Made by a program: the position numbers and the translations under genes
The notes under the pieces: generated by a model
Seen by the model: the letters and a program-made list of their open reading frames with translations, nothing else
The model's database searches: none
What the model was told of the DNA's origin: nothing
Shown here: piece after piece, positions 1-12,360 of the stretch
How the letters are laid out: each line of letters opens with the position of its first letter
Position numbering within the stretch: the first letter of the stretch is position 1
Assembly (NCBI GenBank): GCA_035582835.1
Contig: JAYKAV010002790.1
Span: forward strand, 344,571 to 408,570
DNA: 64,000 nucleotides
Source of the DNA: Phoebastria nigripes
Lineage: Eukaryota; Chordata; Aves; Procellariiformes; Diomedeidae
Direction: 5' to 3'

Positions 1-2206
1 CACTCTTGACCATGCATAGTCAGCTTGTCCAGGAGACTGTTGTACACTGAGGAGTCAGTGATCCATATAGCAGTTAACCTGCGCTGCACACACAGCTTGT
101 CCTTCAGGCCTGCGTGGTGCCGGGCGTGATCCCTGGCTGCTGGATAAACTCAGCCAGCGTATTTTAAGGGAGGAGCCTGCAGGCAGCTCCCTCTTGTAAC
201 TGGCAATTACACCACCTGCNTCTCCTTGCCTTTATCTAAGTGCAGCAGGAAGTTCTTATGTGAACATCCTTTCTGTTTTACAGTAGAAATGATGGAAAGA
301 GTTGTTTTCTTGTAAGAAAATCCTGTAACAGCTCAAATCCTATCATAGCTCAATAATAGCAAAATGGGGTAACCCTTTCGACGGGTGGGGTCTGCACAGA
401 ATGCTGTGTGTGGATCAGAAGCCTGTTTGATGCTGCACAACTTGGGGCTCCCAGTGTCTAAAAGGACATAAGATTATACTAATCCCTTTCTTTATAGTTA
501 GCTCTGATAATAGCATTTTAAATGATACTATACGGAGTCTGAGTGCCTTTCTTACCAGGATCACCATGGACCAGCACCTCCTGGTGCAAAACATCATGGT
601 AGTGTATTCTCCCGAGTCTGCTCTGCTTTTTGACTCCACATTCATTTAGAAGACACCTGGACAGAGAGATGCCTTCCTGTTTTTCTTTGTGTTCTTGTTT
701 TCTCACTTAAAAATCAGTGTCATGGCAAGACAAGTTCTGTTTATTCCAACTAAAGCTTCCCGTGAGCGGGTATCTGAAGTAAATATCTATCCTGAAACCA
801 TAAATTAGCTTTACCAGAAATACAGTATTCTTTCTCACTTCAACTATTGTATTTCTCCAGTCTGTATACAGAACGTGTCCACGTCTTTGACAGTACTTGT
901 CTGGAAGGTAACCATAACATTTTCAAATTATGCCAATCTCTTATTCAGTTTATATTTAAAATTAATTGCAAAGAAAATAAACAGCCTACCATTTCAAAGG
1001 TTAGTGTTCTCCAATGCTGTTGCTAATCTTAATTTTTAAAGCGTTTGTGCTTCAGATGAAATGCTGAAGTTTTAAAACACTTTGGCCACCCTTCCAACTT
1101 TTTCAGGCTTGTCAGTTTGCCTTTTGTCATCTTGTCAGTTCCATTTTTTATTAACTAGACACTAAACAGGTCCAAGTTTAATTTTTAATGGAGGAAGGAG
1201 AGGGGGATGTCGAGGGAGTAATTGACAAGACCAAAAGATTGGATGAGAAACGCTGCCAAAATGCATAAACTGAGTAGAGGTATCTGAAAGATGAGGGCGA
1301 GAGAGCTGGCAGCCCAGAAAGCCATGGAAACATGTATTTGTATTAAAAATATTTAAAATCTATCTTTAGAGCACTATGAAGAAAGCATTTGTTTTCATTA
1401 AGACCTGATTAAAACTTTGGTGCTTGTTTTGGTCCAATGTATTTTGAATCAAGAAGCTATGATTAATTTTTAACAACTTATAAAATTTCTAGTAATGTAA
1501 ATGTCAAGTGATGAAAGGCTATTAAGATGATATATGTTGCTACTTAATCTATTAGTAACTATAAAAGAAAGCGTAAACAAGCCTATTTAGTGTGGTAAGC
1601 AAAGAATCAAGCAATGATCACCAGTAAGTGATGAGAGGCAGATATATTTAGTTCAATAAACTACAATCCTAGTATGTTATTTCTAAACAGCTTACAAAAA
1701 GAAAACGGACTGTATAAACAAGTAATAGTCATCAAAACTATGTAATACAGTCAAAGGTTTGATAAAGTCAGCATTCATACTGACAATACTGCCATCTAAT
1801 TGACCATGAGGAAACAAATCCCTTTGAATCTTGGTGGGGGGCCAAGGAAATCTCAAAGTATGAGGCAGTGTTACGATCATGATTTAAATGCAGAACTGCA
1901 ATTATTATGAATAAATTGAGGGAATCTCAATTTAATTATGTAATTATTTCATTTGGTACTCTTTAAGTCTCCTGGTAAAAATAATGATTTTTTTTAAATT
2001 CTGAACATCTACGTTTTAAGACATTTTTATTAAGAAATACCAAAGCAGCTACAAGATTTGCAAACTGATGGCCTTTAGTTTGCAAATGTCTAATGAATGT
2101 TTGCCAAGTGTCTAACATTTGTATGTCACTACTGTTAAACATTAGTGTTCATTTAATTTTTTCCAGATAATTTAGCTATAGACTTAACTAATTTACTTTC
2201 TCCTAG
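1..2206. other. Intronic sequence upstream of the first visible ADGB exon
   Basis: This should be ADGB intron because the exon at 2207 starts in phase 0 with an acceptor. I looked for the preceding family exon (a Trp/Lys-rich stretch before the first visible one) and did not find it, so it probably lies further upstream. The first 200 bases are richer in GC than the rest. No repeat family was recognised. Confidence 0.5.
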
Positions 2207-2278
2207 ATTCCTGTGGTTGTCAAAAATGAAACCTCATTTGACCTTTTTTCAGCAAATGAGCATATATTTTGTAGTGAG
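2207..2278 (+). CDS. ADGB: ADGB exon 1 of window, calpain-like region
   Basis: The exon encodes 24 codons, IPVVVKNETSFDLFSANEHI followed by FCSE. It is preceded by a pyrimidine tract and TCCTAG and followed by the donor GTAGGT. Both ends are phase 0, and the reading joins directly to the next exon ([10 protein letters not shown]). In androglobins this segment lies near the start of the calpain-like domain. The Cys near its end falls where calpains carry the nucleophile region, but the surrounding calpain motif is not conserved, so catalysis should not be assumed. The exon is too short to stand out as an ORF and was found by reading the sequence for the piece expected before the following exon. 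Confidence 0.88.
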
Positions 2279-2620
2279 GTAGGTAGAAATACATTAATGT
2301 CCCTTTTAAAAAATATTTTCTTTCATTCTTTTAAACTCCTTTTAACTTTTTGGATTTCACTCCAAATTTCTACCATGAAGAAGTAAGTTGTGACAAATTT
2401 TTTAAGTGAAAAAAGAGTGATGGGAATAAAATGGCAAGAAATCATCTAGATTTGTATAATTACCATTTACCTTTTTTAGAATTTGAAAAATTACATCAAT
2501 GATGGTAACAGATTTTCCAAAGGTTGGTTNNTTTTTTTTTTAAATATACAATCTATGGACTACAAAGATTATTATTGGATAATATTCTCTAAAGATAAGA
2601 ACAAATAAAAGCTGTATCAG

Positions 2621-3218
2621 TGTCATGGCTTAACCCCAGCTGGCAACTAAGCACCACACAGCTGCTCTCTCCGTCGCCTCACAGTGGGATAGAGGGGGAG
2701 AGAATTGGAAAGGTAAAAGTGAGAAAACTCATGGGTTGAGATAAAGACAGTACAATAGGTAAAGGAAAAGCCGCGCATGCAAGCAAAGCAAAACAAGGAA
2801 TTCATTCACTACTTCCCATCGGCAGGCAGGTGTTCAGCCATCTCCAGGAAAGCCAGGCTCCATCATGCGTAACGGTGACTTGGGAAGACAAACGCCATCA
2901 CTCCGAACATCCCCCCTTCCTTCTTCTTCCCCCAGCTTTGTATGCTGAGCATGACGTCATATGGTGTGGAATATCCCTTTGGTCAGTTGGGGTCAGCTGT
3001 CCCGGCTGTCCCCCCTCCAAACTTCTTGTGCACCCCCAGCCTACTCGCTGGTGGGGTGGTGTGAGAAGTAGGAAAGGCCTTGACTCTGTGTGGGCACTGC
3101 TCAGCAATAACGAAAACATCCCTGTGTTATCAACACTGTTTTCATCACAAATCCAAAACATAGCCCCATACTAGCTACTATGGAAAAAATTAACTCTATC
3201 CCAGTCAAAACCAGTACA
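2621..3218 (-). mobile_element. Solo LTR, family B, avian ERVL-like
   Basis: On the plus strand the element begins TGTCATGGCTTAACCCCAGC and ends ACCAGTACA, so it has TG...CA ends. It is flanked by ATCAG (2616-2620) and ATTAG (3219-3223), a 5-bp target duplication with one mismatch. The orientation is minus by comparison with the family A copy at 30182, which carries a TATA box and a poly(A) signal in reading order. A perfect CRE palindrome, TGACGTCA, is at 2952-2959 just upstream (on the minus strand) of a decayed TATA position. No internal viral genes are present, so this is a recombination-derived solo LTR. The short reading frames across it are by-products. A 5-bp duplication suits ERVL-type integrases; the family name is not verified. 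Confidence 0.88.
2952..2959. promoter_or_regulatory. Palindromic CRE site within the LTR promoter
   Basis: The site is the perfect 8-bp cAMP response element TGACGTCA. In the related LTR at 30182 the corresponding site reads ACGTCATGCTCAG immediately before TATAAAA, so this is the ancestral core promoter arrangement. Binding by CREB, CREM or ATF proteins is inferred from the motif only. Confidence 0.6.
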
Positions 3219-4163
3219 ATTAGAAAGGATTTACATTTTTCATTCAAGCTTTCCTGAAGCCATGTTCTTAGTGTGCCTGCATGTATGTGCAAATCTCTGT
3301 CACCCAGCCAGTCTTTTCCTTCTCTCCAGAGTTGAATAAATGTTTACTGAATTTCTACANATCAGGGGAAACTATAGAGCCGGTAGAACGAAGGCATCTG
3401 AGTGCCTTACTGAATATAATATTACTTCATAATTTCTATTTCATTCAATGCTTCAATGCAAATTCAAAATTCAGCATCAGAGAAACTGTATGGGAAGAAG
3501 CCACCAGAAAACAGATGATGTAAATTTTGCTGTCCACAGAACCACTAATTAATTTTAGGGCAAGTTTCTTGTAGTAAAAGTTTATTCTCATTCTTGTTTA
3601 TATAAATCACTGTAACAGTCTAGTAATACTTGTGAAACTATAGCATGCATTAGAAATCTGCATGTTAGAAAAACACATGCACTAAAGCATGATTAGTTAA
3701 AGCTTCTATTTTAAATTTTAAAAATTATTAAATGCTTTTTATGATTTAAGATTGTTTTTTACTGAGTACAAATAACAAGTATTAAAGCCAATATTGATTT
3801 TTAGCGGCTATATCTAGTAATAAGCAATTAAACAAATGACAGTTCACAAGTCCTGTAACATAATTTATTGTGAAATCATATGTCCTCATTTTTCTTTGGT
3901 AAATGATGAACAGCCTAATTTATATTGTGCCTTTACTTAGTTTCATGAAGTTTTGTGTTATTGTAGGTAGATATTATGATGATTTTAAGAAAAGTTGTAC
4001 CAGTGAAATTAATTTTTGCATGAAACCATAGCTATACTTTTACATCACTTCTTCATTTAAAACAGGAGCTTTTTTATTCTTTGATCATTATAATATAACT
4101 TAATTTTATTTTTCTGAAAGATGTAAGTCAAAACTTTTTTTTTCTGTTTTTCTCTATTTTCAG

Positions 4164-4352
4164 CTGATGAGATGGATTATAAGTGAAATTTATGCAGTCT
4201 GGAGGATATATAATGAAAAGGCCTTAACTAATGGAACATCCACACTTTTTTGGAAACCATGGGAACACATTTATGCCTTATGTAAAGCTACCAGGGGACA
4301 CATGCCACTGTACAATAGCTATGGAAAATATGTAGTGAAACTTTATTGGATG
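4164..4352 (+). CDS. ADGB: ADGB exon 2 of window, calpain-like region
   Basis: This exon of 63 codons reads [20 protein letters not shown] and ends [11 protein letters not shown]. The acceptor is a long pyrimidine tract with TTTTCAG and the donor is GTGAGT. Both ends are phase 0. The [13 protein letters not shown] block and the [11 protein letters not shown] block before the next exon are typical of androglobin. They occupy the part of the calpain fold just after the nucleophile helix and leading into the strand that carries the IDD motif. No calpain catalytic motif is intact here. Confidence 0.95.
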
Positions 4353-7300
4353 GTGAGTACGTCCCTCCAACAATATATAAATATTATGCAGCTAGCATGG
4401 CAGATTTTAATGGTTAGGGTAAGTATTTATTATTATTGAAAAGATATGGATTTGTAGGAGTAGAAGTGTTGACAAATTGTTCATGCAGGTTAATACAAAT
4501 GCCTTTTACAGTTCATGTGATTTTTGTACAACTTAGAACTTGATAAAAAAGAGATTACTTGAAAAGGCAATATTCATTTTTTGTAGATTATGTAGAATTT
4601 TGCTGATTGTTAGGAGATTTTTCTTCTCTGGGCACTGCAACAAGATACTATGTTTGAGTTAATTTGTTTATTACATTGTAGAAAGAGGATCCAATAATGG
4701 CAGTTGCTAATGTTTCATATGTTCAAACTATTTATTGAAATAACTTTTATTTTCTGATACTTGTGACTTTTTTTGNGTGTCAAACAGCAGTTTTCAATGT
4801 CATTCCTTAGCCCAAAGTACAATTGCAATAAATTTGACAGAAAATAATTGGGTCATTCTGTATCATAAAGTGAGTGGTTAAAATAATGTTGTTTTAAGAA
4901 GTGATTCATTTTCACCATTTGTAGTTTCTTTGAGCTGCATGTGATACTTGACATCCTATTTTTACAGGGTTTGATTTCTAAATCACACGTCCTCTTATAG
5001 TCCAATGTAAACTGTTTTTAATTTGGCACATTTACAGAAATTTTCCTTCTTTTGTTTATTTCTTACACCTTTTAGTTTTATGAAAGTAATTCTTGTTGAT
5101 ATTTTTGGTTTTTTTTCACTCTGTGTCTTAAAATGTTACGACAATACTAAGCATCATATGCGTGTGCTACCTGAATAGGAATTCCTTTTTACCACTTGAA
5201 TTCTCAGTGTTGGTTGGCTTTTACTAAAGAAGAAGGTATGTTTCATTTCATTTTTGCTAGAGAGAAAAATATGAAGACTGATTGTGAGGTTTGCACTGCA
5301 CTATAAACTGTATGATTTAAATTCTCATTCAGTAACTTTTACCCCATTTTTGTTTCAGTCTTAATTTCATCTGCTGATTTTTTTTTTTTTGTGCATGCAT
5401 TCATTGTTTTGAGATAATATGCAAAATATTTCTGTTCCTGTGTCGTGAATGATAGAATATGGAGGTTTGATGCAAATGTTTAGTAGAGTCAGACAAGTGG
5501 CCCACACCTCTGTTGTATTAGGTTTAAGAATGTTTTTTATTGTGTAACTAAGTCGGTTGACTTTACAGAGCTATTTGTATCCAATAGTATTTAAAGGTGA
5601 TTAAAGACTTCCAGTGAGAGGACCACGTACTGAAGATGTACTGGTAAACCCAAAATATCCCATGGAGTTTCTGAAGATAACAGACAAGAACTTAACGCAT
5701 TTTACAGTCAACAGGGAACACTTAATTTAATGTTGAACCTCATACTAATAGACAAAGAAATAATCACTGACCTAAAAATTAGAAGTTGTCTGTGTTGTTA
5801 GGCTTATTCTCTTTACATTTGTCTTTTGCAAACAGAATACGTCACAAAACACTAAGATGTATAATTGACCCTATTAAACTTCCGGTTGCCCAAACTTGAA
5901 AATATTTTTTACACAGTCAGTTGGAAACATGAAGTTGGAGGTGTTAATGAAAACTCAAAGGCATCCCATTGGACTTCTAAAAAGATAGAATTCACGGAAA
6001 CAGAAAAAGTGATACTTAAAAAAGGAAACAAAACCTAAAAAAGAATGTGTAAAAAAGCTTTTAAAAAAAAAAAAAAAAAANGGGGAAAATCAATGCTCAT
6101 GAATACAAGTGAACAGCTAAGACAATGCAGACAGCTGATTAAGCGGGCCAAAGGTACTAGTTAAATTTAAGTTGCTAATAGTATTGATATACAATATTTA
6201 AAACCAGGCTATCACAAGTTACTGATAATAAAACCATAAACAGCAATGTTAAGAAAAAAAACACCAACAAGCAGTTATTCAATGAATATTTCTTCTGTGC
6301 TGAAAGAGATATATCTGTACATTGGCACACTGTGAATGTTTGTTCAACATAACCATCTCTAATAAAGCAGGTTTAGAGGCTTCACCTGCTCAAATTAAAC
6401 ATTTTCATGTCAGTAGATCCAGGTAAGCTATGGACATATTCAGAGTGCCTGCTTGAGACCCACTTTAGGCATCACCACACCAACTGTCTCCAGCAGCAGA
6501 ATTTAAGTAGATTAATTTAGGTGGTGAAGTGGTCTGTTATTGTCAATGGGGATAGGTGTGGGTTTTTTCCAAGGGTGATTAAGTTGTCTCACATACTGAG
6601 TGAGGAGCTATCAGAATTAGTCAAACAAACATTCAGAGTTTCTGAGAGTTTTCCTGGAGGTTAAGCAGCTGACTTAGGGCTTTGTATTAGGTACATCTGT
6701 CTGTGCAGATACCAAGCACTAGATTGTTCTGTGAGTGTGCATGAAAAATTAGAGAGCGCTTATATCTTTTATCAGATGGCTGCCACCTCCCCTTTTGTAC
6801 AAAATGTGATGGTTAGAGCACTCATGAAGGAGTGGAAGAACTGAATATTCTTCCCTTCTCAGCTGTTAAGGACCAAAACTCCCAGTTTCTGCAAGGAAAG
6901 TTCCATGACTACAGCTTTGACTGCTCTGCAGAAATGTACATCATGGGACCAAAAACCAAAGGGTGACACCTGGATTCTTTTCCAAATTTTCAGCATCATC
7001 TGGACTTTAGACTGTCATGTGTTTCACTTGGGTCTCTTCCAGCTTAATAGAGGTTACAAAGGCATTGCATATAGTTAGTTACAAATGGAAAAGAAGATAA
7101 TCCTAGTGGAGAACTTCTTAGTGAAATACAAAAAGGCTCAATAGCTAGAATCTGACTTTAGATAAATTCAATCCAAAATATGGCATAATTAATTAGAAGA
7201 AAAGGCAATTAAATATTAAAAGAACTTTNGAGGGAAATGGTATATTCAGCATTACTTCATATCCTTTAAATGTGATGAAGTAATTAAAAAAAAATTGCTC

Positions 7301-7505
7301 ATTTTGCTTTCTGGGAGAATATGTTATTAATATATATGCATGGAAAAAAAACTCATACAGTAAAAAGGAACGACCAAAGACTGAAGGAAATGCAAAAGGA
7401 GAAGAGGAGAATCAGGAAAGAACAACCTGGAGGGTTTTTAACCCATGGTAAAAAAAAAAAAAAAAAAAAAAAAAGAAAGAAAAAAAAAAAAAAAAAAACG
7501 GGGGG

Positions 7506-7546
<41 letters not shown>

Positions 7547-10500
7547 TCTCTTGAGAAGATGTTCTCAGCCAAGAGGAGGCAGTCAAAAGAAAGAGCAACA
7601 ATAAGTATAAGAATGAAACTTAAATTTGGGAAGAAAGAGGTTTTGTGAGGGCTGTGTTTGTGAAAAGGGCTGATGTGGTTAATGGAAGGATTTGGAAGAT
7701 GGAATGTAAGAGTGCAGGTCAGAACACTCAAGGACAACACTCAAATGCATAACAATAGGAGACAGAAAAATATACCAGAGGAGACAAAGAGAATATATAT
7801 ATAATTTGGCAAAGAGTGAAGAGATTTTGTTTTCCTAATGGTCTGCATGGCAAGTCTCCAGTTTACCATTATTTGAGATAATTAGTGTAGCTCTACGAAA
7901 AGAGAGGGCACAAACTTCCCATCTCACAATGTTTTTAGAACTTCAAAGTAAAGGAACTTGCATCACGTCTGCAGCAGATGATACTCNTGGAGAGGGACAG
8001 CAGCAGGTCAGCGCCTCAGATGGATAAGCTGGCCAAGTTTCATGTTGGAGGTGTGGAGAGAGCATCACAGTTGCATGTAGCACGTCACTTAAAAACACCT
8101 CAGCACAGAGTTCTTTCAGAAATCTCTACACTTAGAAATACAAAATAATTACTCAAACACTTCCACGATCCTTGGAAAATTGCTCACATTCTATTTCTAC
8201 GCTGGAAACCATTACTCTAGTGGTTATAGTATAAAAACTTCCTGTGAATAAAAGTAAGGAGGGATTTATTTTACTTCCTTATCACCCTGTTAAATTGTTT
8301 ATAAATCTGCCCATCTTTTGGAATGAACATAAATGCAAACAAAGCCGGGGAGAGCTTTTGAATGGCTGCACTTATGCATGTTGCAATTCGATACGTGTCT
8401 CTTGAGAGGGAATAAAACCCTGAGCGTATTAATTTTATTTTCAAATAATCCTACACCATGTATTTGTATTAAGAAAAACTTACAGTTCTAATACAGTATA
8501 GATCAAATATGATATTTTAAAAGGAAGTTTCATGCAGTTTGCTATTGACACATGTCAGCTAGCCAGCCCTGAGGAAGAAATAGGAAAGCAGTTAAAACTG
8601 GAAGAATCTCTTAACTTTCCTGTAAGGGGGAGCACTTAGCTGATTTACATGCCTATGCTTTCCTCATCCCTTACTACTGCCTTCACATGTGGAATAACAT
8701 ATTCATATAGGGAATAAGAGTTGCATGAGTTTGAGAAGGCAGAAATGATGTTGCCCAGGTTCCTCAGCAGAGGACATTATTCTGTGTGTGAATTTAATGC
8801 TGCAGAGGTTGTGTATTCATGTGATAAAAGACTACATTTTAAAGCATCTATAAGAGTTATCAGGGTGTTTTAGTCTCTTNGTCACTTTTGGTTTTGTTTT
8901 GTTTTGGGCCTTTGGTTTGTTTAATTTCTTTTCCTCTGATTGTACAGCTGTATTTCACAGAAAGGAAAACAGGTAAAAAAAAAAGAGGGTCAAATGATGG
9001 AAGATTAAAGAAAATCTGCAAATGAGAAAAGGCAAATATCAGTAGAGATAGAGGAGAAACAGATTTCACAGGAGAAGGTGGAAAATTAAATGAAAAGGGA
9101 GAGAAAGCACAGTGGAAGAATAATGAACTGGTTTCAGTAAAATGCTATATTTAGTCCTGAGGGGATTGTCGTCTACCAGATAAAACCTGTGGATAATAAT
9201 TTTTCACATTGGCACAACATTTTTTCAGTTCTACACCACATCCTGCTTTCACTTTGCATTCCTGAGGTTTATTGAATTTGTTTCTTTATTTCCACTTTTT
9301 CTCACCTATAGATTTCTTTTTCTGTCCATAAACCTTCTGCCTCACATATTTTTCTTTCTTTCTTTTGGTCTTTTATCTCCTTAAACCAGCGTAATTGTTT
9401 CTAGAGTTAATAGTGAAATGCTATAGAAAGGTTATCGCTGATGCAAAATAATTGCGATATGGATTCTATTATTTATTAAGTATAAAAGGCAAGCAACTGG
9501 TGAGGAGGAAAACATTTTTTTTTAATGGTGCTACATATGCAAAAAATACTATTGTCTTTTAAAAATTACATGCACAGAATTACTACTCTGAATTAAAAAA
9601 TGTCCTGAGCTATAGAAAACCAAGTATCTCCTCAATCTTTTCCTTTACTTTTCAACTTGTACTGCTCTCTCTATTAAACTTCAGCAATGACTGAAAGCGG
9701 AGATGAGTATGTGATCACTTCACTTACTAGGTCCTCTTCAAACTTGGGAAATCTTAAAAATTTAGTTTTGGCTGTCAGCAAATACATTTTTTTATCCTAA
9801 AAAATATTAGCCTGTTCTATTCTTTTTGGGTATCTTTGCCATATGGCCTACATTTATTTTCTTCTGAAACCTACAGAACTCATATAGAGTTAATTGATGG
9901 GCATTTCAGTTTGAAGCCACAGTTCAGTTACAAGCAGAGAGCAGTAATTTTGCCNTCTCTGATAACGTATGGTGAACATTTTAGTGATTTGGTCATTCTT
10001 CGTCATTTTGTGGGCGAGTTAACAGAAGTACTTGCTGTTGCCCCACTAATTCCTTTGCCTCTCTATTATGTCTTAATCACTAGGACAGAGACTTTTTTTG
10101 AGAATGGTAGGCAAGATTATTTTGTGGGATACTAGCTCAATTTACTAATGAAATATCTGGTATTGGAGACATCAGTATCTTGTCTTACCTGTTTGTTTCT
10201 TATCCTGGAAATACGGATATTTGTTACATTCGGTCATTTTGTGTTGTTTCCTATAGTGTTTTGTACGATACAATCTTAATGCTTTCCAGGACACTAACCA
10301 CTGCAGCCAACAACCCCAGGTAGTTCTTGGGAAGCAAGGGGGACTGCTTATGTCACATTTTCCAGACTAAGAACTTAAAGAGGCATTTGCAAAACTGCTA
10401 TCTTAGTTAAGCCTTTTTTTGATCATTACTGTTTCTTAGGCATCTGTCATGGCAGCTGAAGAAACAGCAATGAATGCGTGCATATGATGGACTACACATA

Positions 10501-10766
10501 TGAGAGGAAGCATTTGGAAATAGCTGCAATTAGATTAATCTCTGAAATAAATATGTCAGAGCAGTAATAAAATGCTATGAATACTGTTTCCATGCTTCTC
10601 AGGTATTATATGAGAACTTCTTTTAAAACCATCTGTAATGTAAATCAAATTACAGTAGAACTGGGTTCTTGGGAAAGCATTAGAAGTTCTCTTACATACA
10701 CGTTCTGTTTCCAGCCCACCAACTCAGTGTTTTATTTATTCTTTCCTCCCCCTCCCTCTATCATAG
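4353..10766. other. ADGB intron, 6.4 kb
   Basis: The intron is AT-rich with long homopolymer runs at 6063-6080 and 7450-7544. No LTR or CR1 copy was recognised. The segment about 5590-6060 and the segment about 8300-8450 have somewhat more balanced composition but match nothing I can name. Reading frames between 7321 and 7740 are translations of the poly(A) tract and are not genes. Confidence 0.75.
7450..7544. repeat. Compound poly(A) tract
   Basis: Runs of A are broken by GAAAG at 7475-7479 and by CGGGGGGGTTTT at about 7499-7510, followed by 34 A in a row (7511-7544). A G7 run between two very long A runs is unusual and may mark an unreliable or collapsed assembly join. It is not flanked by a recognisable SINE or LINE. 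Confidence 0.8.
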
Positions 10767-10906
10767 GGGTGCTGGAGAAAAATCATTGTGGATGACACTA
10801 TGCCTTTCAATGAAGAGGATAATTTGTTACTGCCAGCTACAACCTGTCAAATTGAACTTTGGCCAATGTTGCTGTCCAAAGCTATCATTAAGCTGGCAAA
10901 TACTAG
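10767..10906 (+). CDS. ADGB: ADGB exon 3 of window, calpain-like beta segment
   Basis: The exon starts in phase 0 after CATAG and ends in phase 2 at the donor GTATGT. It reads GCWRKIIVDDTMPFNEEDNL, then LLPATTCQIELWPMLLSKAIIKLANT. The W-x-x-x-x-V-D-D-x-x-P pattern and the LW..LLSKA..KL pattern correspond to calpain domain II segments (W..V.IDD.LP and FW..LLEKAYAKL). This is the clearest sign of the calpain ancestry. The segment is structural and lies between the Cys and His parts of a true calpain. Confidence 0.96.
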
Positions 10907-12273
10907 GTATGTTTAGAGAGCTCAGTTTGTTTCGTGAAGTCACATGGAATTTGCAAAAAATTGTTTTAGTATAATGGGAAATATATTTTGCTAAAAATTT
11001 TATAATGACAAATAGACACTTTTCTGAAAGGTGACACAGTAAATCAGTAAAGCAAAGTCCCCTGTAGCTACAGAAGGTGCAGTGTTTCCTTTTTAGTTGT
11101 GTGTTTGTACATCTATGCACAAAAAACTTTGCAAAGAAACTGGAGTACTCTCCCTGTTTGCTTTATCTGTTTGCCAGTATACCTAAAAAGCTTCAATGTG
11201 GTTTTCTGCCAAATGGAAATGTCCAAGAAGTTTTAATGAAGTTTTAATTGTCAGCCTCAACCAGTATTGACTTAACCAGTATTGAAAATAGCGTATTGTA
11301 AGCTACTTTTGATGCTTTTGCTACAGTTCTGCTGTTGTGGGCCGTATGGTGATCCACTTCCCTAAAACTGAGCTGGAAAGTGGAAGGTGGCCCATCGTGC
11401 AAATGATTGATAATTATGGCTGCAGCTTCCTATGAGATGAGCAATGAACACCAAGCATTAAAATGACTGAGCTTCAGAAAATAATTCAAAAGACTGATCT
11501 GGGTAGTCAAGCTTCCCTGTTCTGGTCATATCAAGTTATGTTTGTCGGAAGAGTGATCTAAAGTACTTCTATGCAGGCCAGGGAGTTGCCTAGAGCTGCC
11601 CATTGGGAAACTGTTTGCAGGAATGTGTTTGAAATGCTGTGTTTCTCCAGAGCACAAGGATTTGTCATGGCCAAGTGCTGGCATCTTTAGCCTTGGTCCT
11701 CTCAGGATCTACAGGTGGAAGTCTCTCCAGAGAGTAGGAGACTGTATCAATTTGAAAGAGTGGAGTGTGGTACACTGGAAATACAGCCAACTCGTGCATA
11801 ATAACCTGGGAGTTAGAGTAGCTGCTCAGGAAATGGAAGTTCTAGATTCACATCCCTCTTCTAGCGTGAGGGATTTCAAACCCACATCTCCAACCCTGCA
11901 AAAAGAGGCTTTAGTGTGTGCAAGTATACATAGTATGCTTGGTAACAATGTTGAAACTATGCCATTGTACCGGAGGGAACACTAAAATGATGGCCCTGAT
12001 GCAAAGGCATAAAAGCAAATTTGACTTTGTAGGCTAGTAGTCAGCAGTGGATAGGGAAACTCCTAAAATTGCAAGTAACATGTTGTTTTTCAGCAAGCTA
12101 TTCTGTTTGTGTATGGTCTTGCTCCTACAGAAAGCAATGTAGACTACAGAGTTTACTGTGAGTTGGTTATATTATAATTCTGTATATTCTGTGTGTATAT
12201 ATATATATAAAAATACATATTCTGTATATATATAATTCTGTATATTATAATTCTGTCTGGTTTTGTCTTACAG
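10907..12273. other. ADGB intron, 1.4 kb
   Basis: No gene was recognised. A possible very old tRNA-like SINE remnant lies at about 11760-11910, with low certainty. An AT-rich simple repeat at 12168-12256 runs almost to the acceptor of the next exon. A short direct duplication (AACCAGTATTGA, twice) is at about 11260-11285. Confidence 0.6.
12168..12256. repeat. AT-rich microsatellite-like repeat
   Basis: The stretch consists of repeats of ATTCTGTATAT and TATATATA, with three copies of ATAATTCTGT visible. It ends about 17 bases before the acceptor at 12273. Confidence 0.8.
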
Positions 12274-12360
12274 TATACATGAAACTGGAAAAAGAGAGCT
12301 GGAGGAATTTACAGTTCTACATACACTGACTGGATGGATACCAGAAGTTATTCCTCTCCA
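12274..12360 (+). CDS. ADGB: ADGB exon 4 of window, calpain-like region
   Basis: The exon of 87 bp enters in phase 2 and leaves in phase 2 at GTAAGT. Translated with the borrowed bases it reads SIHETGKRELEEFTVLHTLT then GWIPEVIPL. The LTGWIPEV block corresponds in position to the calpain (D/F)TGG..E segment that follows the LLEKAYAKL helix. The acceptor is TTGTCTTACAG. Confidence 0.95.

Larger units (their letters stand above)
2279..4163. other. ADGB intron containing an LTR
   Basis: This intron of 1885 bp holds the family B solo LTR at 2621-3218. The remainder is AT-rich, and no further gene or element was recognised. Three N positions occur (2530-2531 and 3360). Confidence 0.8.

Noticed and set aside
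2830..3174. 114-codon plus-strand frame
   Set aside because: It lies wholly within the family B LTR and runs antisense to it.
7321..7740. Lys-rich and Phe-rich reading frames
   Set aside because: They are translations of poly(A) and poly(T) tracts with no other coding sign.
11623..11985. 120-codon open frame on the plus strand
   Set aside because: It overlaps a possible old repeat remnant and has no domain. It is in the middle of an ADGB intron.
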